Origin: Parvibaculum sp039680535
Lineage (GTDB): Bacteria > Pseudomonadota > Alphaproteobacteria > Parvibaculales > Parvibaculaceae
Direction of reading: 5' to 3'
DNA length: 64,000 bases
NCBI RefSeq assembly: GCF_039680535.1
Contig: NZ_JBDKSS010000001.1
Span: forward strand, 1 to 64,000
Both the position numbers and the translations under genes were made by a program. The notes beneath the pieces were generated by a model. It did no database searches and was not told the origin of the DNA. It saw only the letters and a list, made by a program, of their open reading frames with translations. Within the stretch, counting starts at the first letter, position 1. Each line of letters opens with the position of its first letter. This document shows positions 44,011 through 51,534 of the stretch, piece by piece.

Positions 44011-45576
44011 GTGTGTTCGGTTTACTGGCAGTACCGGGCTTGGCGGGGTCCACTCAGGTTTGATGATGCCTACATGTTTTACCGCTACGCCCTGCATATA
44101 CGCGAAGGACTGGGCGTCGCCTGGAACCCGGATGGATTGCCGACTTATGGGATGACGAGCCAACTTTGGGTATTTTTCGTCCTACCATTCACTTTCCTTC
44201 CACTGAGTGCCGGCGATGCGCTGCGACTAGCGTCCTCATTGACTGGGCTCGGTGCGCTCGCCGTCATGAGCTTCACGCTCTGGAGGTATGCACACTCAGC
44301 GGTCCTGCGCTTTTTTCCGATCTCATTATTGACGGTCAGCCTCCCGCTTCTGGCGGCGCCGCAATTTGCCTTCCATATGATAACCGGCATGGACACCATG
44401 CTCTCGCTTTTGACGAATGCGGCGCTCGTCTTTGGCATACTTGAGTATTCGGAACGGCCTCGTAGCAGGCAGGCTTTCGTGGTCGGCCTGCTGGCATTTG
44501 TCGCGGTTCTTGCGCGGCCCGACAATGCAGTTTGCGCGCTGGCTACGCCCTTTTTTATCTGGGCCACTTTGCCCGGAACGAAACGCTGGGGCGACCTATT
44601 CCACCTTGTCGTGCTCCCTCTCGGCCTGATCGGCATCGAGCTTATGGTTTGTCGATGGTACTTCGGGGTGGCGCTTCCGCTGAGTTTTTATGCCAAGTTA
44701 GTACGTACTTATGAGGGCTTCCAAAGTTCGGAAAACGCGGTTGAATATTTCTTTTATTTTGTGATCCTCACTCTCCCGTTTGTCGGTATCCTCTGCGCCA
44801 ATCTTAGGCGTTCCGAGATATTGAAAGTTGCCGCGTTTCTGCTCCCGGCAGCGGTGACGTTTCTCTATCTACTGACTGCGCGGCAGATAATGGGAACGCG
44901 GGGGCGTTTTTATGTGCCCTTCTTACCGTTTCTCGTTGTACCGGCGCTACTTTCGGCCGATATGGCATTAATGCACGATGCAAGGCGGGCGCTGGCACGG
45001 ACTTCGATTGCGATTCTTGCTGTCGTTCTGCTCTATGTGGGCGCGCGCCCACTGCGGACCAGCGCGTCCGACGCGTATATTCGTTCGGTCCGGTCCGCCC
45101 CAATTCTCGTTCCTGCGTTTACCCCCGATACACGTGATAAACTGGCCGACCATGCCTCCTACCAACAGGTAATCGAAACTATGGGCGTCGTCTTGGCCCA
45201 GTTGCCACAGGGTGTCTCTGTTGCAGCGTCCGAGGTCGGCTATATCGGGAGCAGCGCACCGCACATACCGATTATCGATCTGGTGGGGTTAAACGATACC
45301 CACATCGGAACGCATGGCTTTTCGATGGATGATCTGTTGCTGCGTGCGCCGGATCTGATCTGGTTTCCGCATACTGACTATACAGGAATGCGTCGAAGGA
45401 TGTTCGCCGAGCCCCGTCTCCTGGATCGTTATGTTGTTGTTGATGGCGCATTTAGGTATGGCATTGCAATTCGCAAGGACAGTCCTTACCGGCCTCAAAT
45501 CGAGGCGGCTTTGCGAAAGGGATGGGCTGTCCTCTACCCATCGCGGGTTATGGATGACTACATCGTCGCCCGCTGA
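44011..45576 (+). CDS. GT-C membrane glycosyltransferase (AftB-like)
   Basis: A 521-residue polytopic protein with about ten hydrophobic segments to residue 340 and a soluble C-terminal domain. The first loop has RFDDAYMFYRYALHIREGLG and GMTSQLWVF, the pattern of DDx-type polyprenyl-sugar transferases such as mycobacterial AftB. Acceptor unknown. GC content and codon use are visibly lower than in the flanks. The start is uncertain: the GTG at 44011 cuts into the first helix, and the hydrophobic reading continues upstream to 43966 without a start codon, so the 5' end may be frameshifted. Confidence 0.7.
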   Translation: MCSVYWQYRAWRGPLRFDDAYMFYRYALHIREGLGVAWNPDGLPTYGMTSQLWVFFVLPFTFLPLSAGDALRLASSLTGLGALAVMSFTLWRYAHSAVLRFFPISLLTVSLPLLAAPQFAFHMITGMDTMLSLLTNAALVFGILEYSERPRSRQAFVVGLLAFVAVLARPDNAVCALATPFFIWATLPGTKRWGDLFHLVVLPLGLIGIELMVCRWYFGVALPLSFYAKLVRTYEGFQSSENAVEYFFYFVILTLPFVGILCANLRRSEILKVAAFLLPAAVTFLYLLTARQIMGTRGRFYVPFLPFLVVPALLSADMALMHDARRALARTSIAILAVVLLYVGARPLRTSASDAYIRSVRSAPILVPAFTPDTRDKLADHASYQQVIETMGVVLAQLPQGVSVAASEVGYIGSSAPHIPIIDLVGLNDTHIGTHGFSMDDLLLRAPDLIWFPHTDYTGMRRRMFAEPRLLDRYVVVDGAFRYGIAIRKDSPYRPQIEAALRKGWAVLYPSRVMDDYIVAR

Positions 45577-45625
45577 GGCCAAGACGTATCTTCGCTCGGC
45601 TCTGGTCCGGTAGGCGCTGATCTTT

Positions 45626-46789
45626 CTATTTTGCGCTCTTACCCGGCTCAATCAGGATGATGCGCTTGCCCTTGGCGCCGATGGCGAGTTCGCCGCGCTT
45701 GAGGCGAAGTGCGTCGTTGCCGAAGACTTCACGCCGCCAGCCGTTGAGGGCAGGGACCTCGGCTTCCTCGTGAGCGGCGATGAGTTCGAGGTCGGAAACC
45801 TTGGCGATGAGCTTCTGGGCGACTTCATGCTCCTCGCAACGCATGGCGAGCAGCACTTTCAAAAGTTCGACCAGCGGCCCGATACCCGGCGGCAGAGGTT
45901 CCGCGTCCTTCACCACCGGAATCAGGTGTTCCGGCATGTTGAGGCCGCGCTCGATCGCCTCCATCAGGGCGGCGGCGGAGCGGCTGTTCGAGAGGCCCTT
46001 GGGGACGGCGCGGAGGCGGTCCAGCTCTTCGAGTGAGCGGGGAATCTGGGTCGCGATCTCGGCCAGCGCGTCGTCCTTGAGGACCCGGGAGCGGGGCAGG
46101 TCGCGGTCCTGCGCCTGACGCTCGCGCCAAGCGGCGACCTCCACCAGCACGGCAAGGCCCTTGCTGCCCTTGAAACGAACCTTGAGCCGCTTCCATGCGT
46201 CTTCGGGGCGGGTCGTATAGGTCTCGGGGTCCTGAAGGATCGCCATTTCCTCGGCCACCCAGCGGGCGCGGCCGGTCTGGGTCAGGCGGCGGGCCAGAAC
46301 CTCATAGATCTTGCGCAGATGCGTGACGTCGCCCGAGGCGTATTGAAGCTGCTTGTCCGAAAGCGGGCGGCGCGCCCAGTCGGTGAAGCGCGAGGACTTG
46401 TCCACGCTGCCGCCGGAAAGGCGCTTCACCAGCGTTTCGTAGCCGACGCTGTCGCCGAAGCCGCAGACCATGGCCGCGACCTGAGTGTCGAACAGCGGGT
46501 CGGGGATCGTCTGCGCTTCGTGCCAGAAGATTTCGATATCCTGCCGCGCGGCGTGGAAGACCTTCACCACCTTCTTGTTCCGCATCAGCTCGTAGAAGGG
46601 CGTGAGGTCGATGCCCGGAGCGAGGGGGTCGATGATGTAATCGTCCTGGGGGCCGGCAAGCTGGATCAGGCAGAGCTTCGACCAGAAGGTCGAGTCGCGC
46701 ATGAATTCGGTGTCGACCGTGACGTATCCGGCGGTGGAGAGGCCGGCGCAGACGGCTGCAAGAGTATCGCTATCGGTAATGGTGCTCAT
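45626..46789 (-). CDS. rnd: Ribonuclease D
   Basis: A 387-residue 3'-5' exonuclease of tRNA maturation. DEDD motifs are visible: VTVDTEFMRD (Exo I), HAARQDIEIF (Exo II) and YASGDVTHL (Exo III with Tyr-x3-Asp). The HRDC domain follows (RERQAQDRDLPRSRVLKDDAL). The ATG at 46789 precedes the family start. Divergent from aspS. Its 3' end is present in a second, broken copy 2 kb away. Confidence 0.95.
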   Translation of the reverse strand: MSTITDSDTLAAVCAGLSTAGYVTVDTEFMRDSTFWSKLCLIQLAGPQDDYIIDPLAPGIDLTPFYELMRNKKVVKVFHAARQDIEIFWHEAQTIPDPLFDTQVAAMVCGFGDSVGYETLVKRLSGGSVDKSSRFTDWARRPLSDKQLQYASGDVTHLRKIYEVLARRLTQTGRARWVAEEMAILQDPETYTTRPEDAWKRLKVRFKGSKGLAVLVEVAAWRERQAQDRDLPRSRVLKDDALAEIATQIPRSLEELDRLRAVPKGLSNSRSAAALMEAIERGLNMPEHLIPVVKDAEPLPPGIGPLVELLKVLLAMRCEEHEVAQKLIAKVSDLELIAAHEEAEVPALNGWRREVFGNDALRLKRGELAIGAKGKRIILIEPGKSAK

Positions 46790-47012
46790 GGACGCCTCTA
46801 TAAACCATCGCCACGGCCATGTCGCGGCGCGAGAGCGGCGCTTCCATCGAGCCATGAAAGAGCGCCCCGGGACGGGCGCCATGCGCATGAAAACCCAACA
46901 AAAGCGCCCGACTCTTGACAAGCCGTGCCCTTCCATGCGCTTTTCGCCCGTCCGGGCGTTGCACTGTGCTACGTTGCGGCGATTCGTTCTGGATTATCAA
47001 GGCCTTGCAGCT

Positions 47013-48812
47013 ATGAACCTCTACCGCAGCCATACCGCTGGCGAGCTCCGTAAGTCTCATGTCGGCGAGAGCGTCCGGCTCTCCGGCTGGGTCCACCGAA
47101 AGCGCGACCATGGCGGGCTGCTTTTCATCGATCTGCGCGACAATTTCGGGCTGACCCAGCTCGTCTTCGACCCCGACCATGCGGCGGCCTTCGCCATGGC
47201 CGAGAAGGTTCGCGCGGAATATGTGATCAAGGTCGAGGGCAAGGTCGTCGCCCGGTCGGACGAGACGGTGAATACCGGGCTTGCGACAGGCGAGATCGAG
47301 GTTCAGGTGACCTCGCTCGAAGTGCTCTCCGAAGCGCTGGAGTTGCCGCTGCCGATCTTTGGCGAGCCAGACTACCCGGAAGACATCCGCCTGACCTACC
47401 GCTTCCTCGATCTGCGCCGCGAGACGCTGCACAAGAACATTCTGCTGCGTTCCAAGATCATCGCCTCGGCGCGTCGCCGCATGACGGAAGCGGGCTTCAA
47501 TGAGTTCCAGACGCCGATCCTGACGGCGTCGAGCCCGGAAGGCGCGCGCGACTTCCTCGTGCCGAGCCGCATCCATCCCGGCAAGTTCTATGCGCTTCCG
47601 CAGGCGCCGCAGCAGTTCAAGCAGCTCATCATGGTGGCGGGCTTCGACCGCTACTTCCAGATCGCGCCCTGCTTCCGCGACGAGGACGGCCGCGCCGACC
47701 GCTCGCCGGGCGAGTTCTATCAGCTCGATGTCGAGATGAGCTTCGTCAGCCAAGATGATGTTTTTGCTGCGATCGAGCCTATTCTTCATGGATTGTTTGA
47801 AGAGTTCGCCGAGGGCAAGGTGGTGACGCCTTATCCGTTCCCGCGCATTCCTTATGCGACCTCGATGCGGAAATATGGTTCGGACAAGCCGGACCTTCGC
47901 AACCCGATCGAGATGTCGGATGCGACGCATATCTTCCGCGGCTCGGGCTTCAAGGTCTTTGCCGGAATGATCGAGAAGGACCCGAAGGTCGAGGTCTGGG
48001 CGATCCCGGCGCCGGGCGGCGGCAACCGCGCCTTCTGCGACCGCATGAACGGCTGGGCGCAGGGCGAAGGCCAGCCGGGCCTCGGCTACATCTTCTACCG
48101 TTCCGAGAACGGAACGCTGGAAGGTGCTGGCCCGCTTGCGAAAAACATCGGTCCTGAGAGAACGGAACAGCTTCGTGTCGATCTCGGCCTGAAGGAAGGC
48201 GACGCCGTCTTCTTCGTCGCCGGTCTGCCGAAGAACTTCACGGCTTTTGCGGGCGCGGCGCGCACGCGCATCGGCAAGGAACTGAACCTCATCGAAGAGG
48301 GCATCTTCAAGTTCTGCTGGATCGTCGACTTCCCGATGTTCGAATGGAACGAGGACGAGAAGCGCGTCGACTTCTCGCACAACCCGTTCTCGATGCCGCA
48401 GGGTGGCCTCGAGGCGCTGGAAAATCAGGACCCGCTGACGATCAACGCCTATCAGTACGACATCGTCTGCAATGGCGTGGAGCTTTCCTCGGGTGCCATC
48501 CGGAACCACAAGCCGGAGATCATGTACAAGGCCTTCGCCATTGCCGGTTACGAGAAGGAAACGGTGGAGACGAAGTTCGGCGGCATGCTCAACGCATTCA
48601 AGTATGGCGCGCCGCCCCACGGTGGCCTCGCGCCGGGCATCGACCGCATGGTCATGCTGCTCGCGGGCGTCGAGAACCTACGCGAAGTGACCATGTTCCC
48701 GATGAACCAGCAGGCGCAGGATCTGCTGATGCAGGCGCCTTCGGAAGTGACGCCGAAACAGCTCAAGGAACTTTCCATCCGCGTGGTGCCGCCGCTCGAG
48801 AAAAAGGGCTGA
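47013..48812 (+). CDS. aspS: Aspartyl-tRNA synthetase
   Basis: A class II synthetase of 599 residues. The OB-fold anticodon domain starts YRSHTAGELRKSHVGESVRL; the catalytic core has motif 2 CFRDEDGRADRSPGEFYQLD and motif 3 HGGLAPGIDRMVM; the bacterial GAD insert lies between. The ATG at 47013 is the family start; a longer in-frame reading would overlap rnd. Whether it is a discriminating enzyme or also charges tRNA-Asn cannot be said from sequence alone. Confidence 0.97.
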   Translation: MNLYRSHTAGELRKSHVGESVRLSGWVHRKRDHGGLLFIDLRDNFGLTQLVFDPDHAAAFAMAEKVRAEYVIKVEGKVVARSDETVNTGLATGEIEVQVTSLEVLSEALELPLPIFGEPDYPEDIRLTYRFLDLRRETLHKNILLRSKIIASARRRMTEAGFNEFQTPILTASSPEGARDFLVPSRIHPGKFYALPQAPQQFKQLIMVAGFDRYFQIAPCFRDEDGRADRSPGEFYQLDVEMSFVSQDDVFAAIEPILHGLFEEFAEGKVVTPYPFPRIPYATSMRKYGSDKPDLRNPIEMSDATHIFRGSGFKVFAGMIEKDPKVEVWAIPAPGGGNRAFCDRMNGWAQGEGQPGLGYIFYRSENGTLEGAGPLAKNIGPERTEQLRVDLGLKEGDAVFFVAGLPKNFTAFAGAARTRIGKELNLIEEGIFKFCWIVDFPMFEWNEDEKRVDFSHNPFSMPQGGLEALENQDPLTINAYQYDIVCNGVELSSGAIRNHKPEIMYKAFAIAGYEKETVETKFGGMLNAFKYGAPPHGGLAPGIDRMVMLLAGVENLREVTMFPMNQQAQDLLMQAPSEVTPKQLKELSIRVVPPLEKKG

Positions 48813-48834
48813 GCGCTTCACGGAAAAGAACAGG

Positions 48835-48862
48835 GGCCGGAGCCGCAAGCTCCGGCCTTTTT
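48835..48862 (+). terminator. Rho-independent terminator after aspS
   Basis: A perfect nine-base-pair stem GGCCGGAGC/GCTCCGGCC with a five-base loop followed by TTTTT, 22 bases past the stop codon. Confidence 0.9.
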
Positions 48863-48877
48863 CTTGAGGGGGATGCA

Positions 48878-49312
48878 ATGCTGCGAAGCACGAAGGAGCG
48901 GTTCTTCCAGGCCGCGCTTTACGAGGTCATAGGGCTCGCGATCCTGACGCCTGCCTACAGCTTCGCCCTGGGCCTGCCGCTCGACAATTCCTTCGTGACG
49001 ATGGCGTGGATTTCGGCGGTCGTCGTCGTCTGGTCCGCGGTCTACAACACGGTCTTCGACCGGCTGCTGCTCAAATGGACCGGGCTTGCCGCGCATCAGA
49101 AAACGCTTCCGCTGCGCCTTCTTCACGCCTCGCTCTACGAGGTCACGATCACGATTTTCGCGGTGCCCATCATCGCCTTCATGAGTGGCAAGGGTTGGCT
49201 CGTCGCCTTTCTGGCGGACCTCGCCTTCACGGCGGTCTATTTCGTCTACACCTACGTCTTCTACCTTGTGTATGACTGGGCGAGACCCGTTCGACAGCGC
49301 GGGGCCGATTGA
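48878..49312 (+). CDS. PACE-family (AceI-like) efflux protein
   Basis: A 144-residue inner-membrane protein with four helices in two tandem BTP (bacterial transmembrane pair) repeats: ERFFQAALYEVIGL at 7-20 and a second RLLHASLYEVTITIF. Glu16 corresponds to the membrane glutamate needed for chlorhexidine transport in Acinetobacter AceI. Members export biocides and perhaps short diamines. It starts 16 bases after the aspS terminator, and the terminator may separate it from aspS. Downstream are dodecin and host-attachment genes. Confidence 0.82.
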   Translation: MLRSTKERFFQAALYEVIGLAILTPAYSFALGLPLDNSFVTMAWISAVVVVWSAVYNTVFDRLLLKWTGLAAHQKTLPLRLLHASLYEVTITIFAVPIIAFMSGKGWLVAFLADLAFTAVYFVYTYVFYLVYDWARPVRQRGAD

Positions 49313-49322
49313 CCGGGCTTGT

Positions 49323-49336
49323 TTGATTCCGATCAA
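49323..49336 (+). promoter_or_regulatory. Perfect FNR/FixK-type box upstream of the dodecin gene
   Basis: TTGAT-TCCG-ATCAA is an exact match to the TTGAT-N4-ATCAA consensus. Its centre is about 99 bases before the dodecin ATG. No clear -10 was assigned. Confidence 0.6.
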
Positions 49337-49428
49337 GTTTTCAGCCGGAAAAGCGTGCAAGCCTTTCCCGGTCGCCATGACCAGGCGGCATCTGTTTTCT
49401 CGAACTGAGTGGAAACAAGGAGCCGGCC

Positions 49429-49629
49429 ATGCTCAAGGTTATCGAAATTCTTGCTGAGTCAGACAAGAGCTGGGAAGACGCAGCCGCGAGCGCTGTGAAG
49501 AAGGCTGCGAAGACCGTTCACGGCATCAAGTCCATCTATATCCAGGACATGGAAGCGTCGGTGAAGGACAACAAGATCGTGTCCTATCGCATCAACGCGA
49601 AAATCTCCTTTCTCCTCGACGGGAAATGA
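49429..49629 (+). CDS. Dodecin family protein
   Basis: A 66-residue small protein forming dodecameric flavin-storing shells in the family. LKVIEILAESDKSWEDAAASA and KIVSYRINAKISFLLD are typical. At the place where many bacterial dodecins have a flavin-stacking Trp (as in IKGAWVKE), this one has Tyr37 (IKSIYIQD). A GGAG ribosome-binding site is present. The upstream FNR-type box suggests control by oxygen or redox. Confidence 0.85.
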   Translation: MLKVIEILAESDKSWEDAAASAVKKAAKTVHGIKSIYIQDMEASVKDNKIVSYRINAKISFLLDGK

Positions 49630-49683
49630 CCGGGGGAGCTATCGCCCCTTCGGATACTGGGTGCTCCTGCACAGGGTGATGCA

Positions 49684-50133
49684 ATGAAGCCTCCGCATAT
49701 CTGGATTGTTGTCGCTGACGGCGAGACCGCGCGTATTTTCTCGGCTCACGGACGAACGGCAAAACTCGAACCTGCCATTCCCTACGAGCTGAGGATGGTC
49801 AATCCACCCTCCCGTGAGCAGGGAACGGAGAGGCCCGGTCGCGGCCATGAAAGTGTCGGGCAGTTGCGGCATGGTGTGCAGCCGCGCGTCGATCCGCACC
49901 GCGAGGCAAAGCGGACATTCGCAGAGGAGATTGCGGAACTTCTGCACGGGAAGACGCGGGAGAGAGCCTTCGACGAATTGATCCTCGCCGCGCCGCCAAA
50001 GATGCTTGGCGATCTGCGCGATGCGCTGGACGACAAGACGCGGGCACTGGTGAAGGCCGAGCTTCACAAGGATCTGACCAAGCTCTCGCCGGCGGAGCTG
50101 CACGCCTATCTGACGGTGGAACTCTGGCGCTGA
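49684..50133 (+). CDS. Host-attachment family protein (PF10116-like)
   Basis: A 149-residue protein similar to the Agrobacterium protein described as needed for attachment to host cells. IWIVVADGETARIFSA is the start, RTFAEEIAELL the middle, and LILAAPPKMLGDLRDAL then LTKLSPAEL the conserved end; the fold is related to eRF1 domain 2. In many free-living bacteria it occurs with stress genes, so a host role should not be assumed. Its 3' end overlaps the convergent gene by 28 bases. Confidence 0.82.
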   Translation: MKPPHIWIVVADGETARIFSAHGRTAKLEPAIPYELRMVNPPSREQGTERPGRGHESVGQLRHGVQPRVDPHREAKRTFAEEIAELLHGKTRERAFDELILAAPPKMLGDLRDALDDKTRALVKAELHKDLTKLSPAELHAYLTVELWR

Positions 50134-50732
50134 TTTCTTGCGGCGGGCATTTGTTCGCGCGAGCGTAGCTCGACGTCGATGGTGGCAAGCTGCCGGTAGA
50201 TGTGCGCGAGACGCCGCACCGGCCACCAGTCGTAAAGCAGCGTTTCGACCGGCCTCCACATCGCCACCCAGCCGAGGATCAGCAGGCCCTCGTTCAGGAT
50301 GCCGCCGAAGGTGGTCAGCGGCTGGCGCAGAAAGATTTGCCGAAGCGCGATGCAGGAAAAGAGGAAGACAAGGCCGAGCAGGAGCGTGGTGCGGCCTTCG
50401 CGCAGCAACAACCGGAGCCGCCTCACGGTCGCCGCATGGCAATAGGCGAAATAGTGGCGGATGGCGTCCGGCGCCGCCTTGGCCTCGGGCTCGATCATGG
50501 ACTCGGCGGGCAGATAGACGACGAGCTTCACCGGCGTCCGTGGCTGGAGATCGCGCAGCGAGTCGACGATATAGGCCTCGGCTTCCCGGTCGAGGTCTTT
50601 TTCATGAAAGGGCGAGGGGTCGAGCGAGTTGAAAAGCTGTTCGACGCGGAGGAGCTTCAGTTCGATAAGGGTGACGTCGCCTTCGCGCCGGTAATGAAAC
50701 CAGGGAGCTGACTCGAAATCTTTTTCGGACAA
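50106..50732 (-). CDS. Two-helix membrane protein of unknown function
   Basis: A 208-residue protein with a cytosolic N-terminal part (1-110), two membrane segments (about 114-131 and 143-160) and a basic C-terminus. The N-terminal PWFHYRREGDVTLIELKLLRVEQLFNSLDPSPF is well conserved in proteobacterial hypothetical proteins in my memory, without a known function. It ends within the convergent host-attachment gene. Confidence 0.6.
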   Translation of the reverse strand: MSEKDFESAPWFHYRREGDVTLIELKLLRVEQLFNSLDPSPFHEKDLDREAEAYIVDSLRDLQPRTPVKLVVYLPAESMIEPEAKAAPDAIRHYFAYCHAATVRRLRLLLREGRTTLLLGLVFLFSCIALRQIFLRQPLTTFGGILNEGLLILGWVAMWRPVETLLYDWWPVRRLAHIYRQLATIDVELRSREQMPAARNQRQSSTVR

Positions 50733-50802
50733 GGGATGCTCCGGGCGAAGGGCGGCGGGGCCGCCCCGCCCATTCTCGGTGAACGGGCGGAGCGCGCGGG
50801 AT

Positions 50803-51378
50803 TTACTGGCCGGGAGCCTTCAGCGTGCCACCGGAAGGCGGCGTCTCGCCCGAGGGCGGAAGCGCGCTGGAATCGTCACTCTGCGAGAAGACCGGCGTCG
50901 GCAAGGTGCTGACCGGCACGATGATGCCGTTCGATGCCTCGATGGCGGGGCCGGACTGGTTGGCGCCGAACTCACCGCCGAAATGCAGGCCGCTGGCGCT
51001 CGACGTGATGGTCACCGGGTCCTTCTGGAAGGTGTTGATCGTCACGCCGCTGCCGACGCTCGCCGGCGTGATGCGGCCGGGCACGATCTCATAGAGCATC
51101 AGCGCCTGAACATTGTTGCGGTCGTTCGCAGCCGGATGGATGAGGTCGTCATAACCGCCCTTGATCGCGTCGAAGGCGGCGTTGGTGGGCGCGAATACGG
51201 TGCGGGGGCTCTGCGCCGTATACTGATATTTGACACCATTGGCGTCGATGATCTGTACCAGCGTCGAGAACTGCGGATCGGCCTTCAGCGCGTCATAGAT
51301 CGTGCCGGCGAAGGCGGGCATGGCACCGGCGGCAAGAAAGGCGGTTGCGGCAAGGAACGTCTTGAATTTTGCGGACAT
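50803..51378 (-). CDS. Secreted fasciclin-domain protein
   Basis: A 191-residue protein with a signal peptide (to about residue 24, AFAG) and one FAS1 domain. H1 motif TVFAPTNAAFDAI and the later LMLYEIVPGRI are recognisable. After the domain comes a Ser/Pro/Gly-rich tail. FAS1 proteins act in cell adhesion or matrix binding; this is periplasmic or secreted. The ATG at 51378 gives the signal peptide. Confidence 0.85.
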   Translation of the reverse strand: MSAKFKTFLAATAFLAAGAMPAFAGTIYDALKADPQFSTLVQIIDANGVKYQYTAQSPRTVFAPTNAAFDAIKGGYDDLIHPAANDRNNVQALMLYEIVPGRITPASVGSGVTINTFQKDPVTITSSASGLHFGGEFGANQSGPAIEASNGIIVPVSTLPTPVFSQSDDSSALPPSGETPPSGGTLKAPGQ

Positions 51379-51534
51379 TTTTCTTTTGCCTCGGGGTCTG
51401 GTTTCAGGTGCGTGTTGAACCTGGACAATGGCAGTGCGGGCGGGAAAGAGATTGCCCTGTACGATTAAACGCCTTTCACGATGGCGGCGCAATTCGGCCA
51501 AAATGAGACAATGGCGCGATGGCGGTCATGCCGT

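Noticed and set aside
46770..48620. Long frame antisense to aspS
   Set aside because: Mirror of aspS codon bias, no domain.
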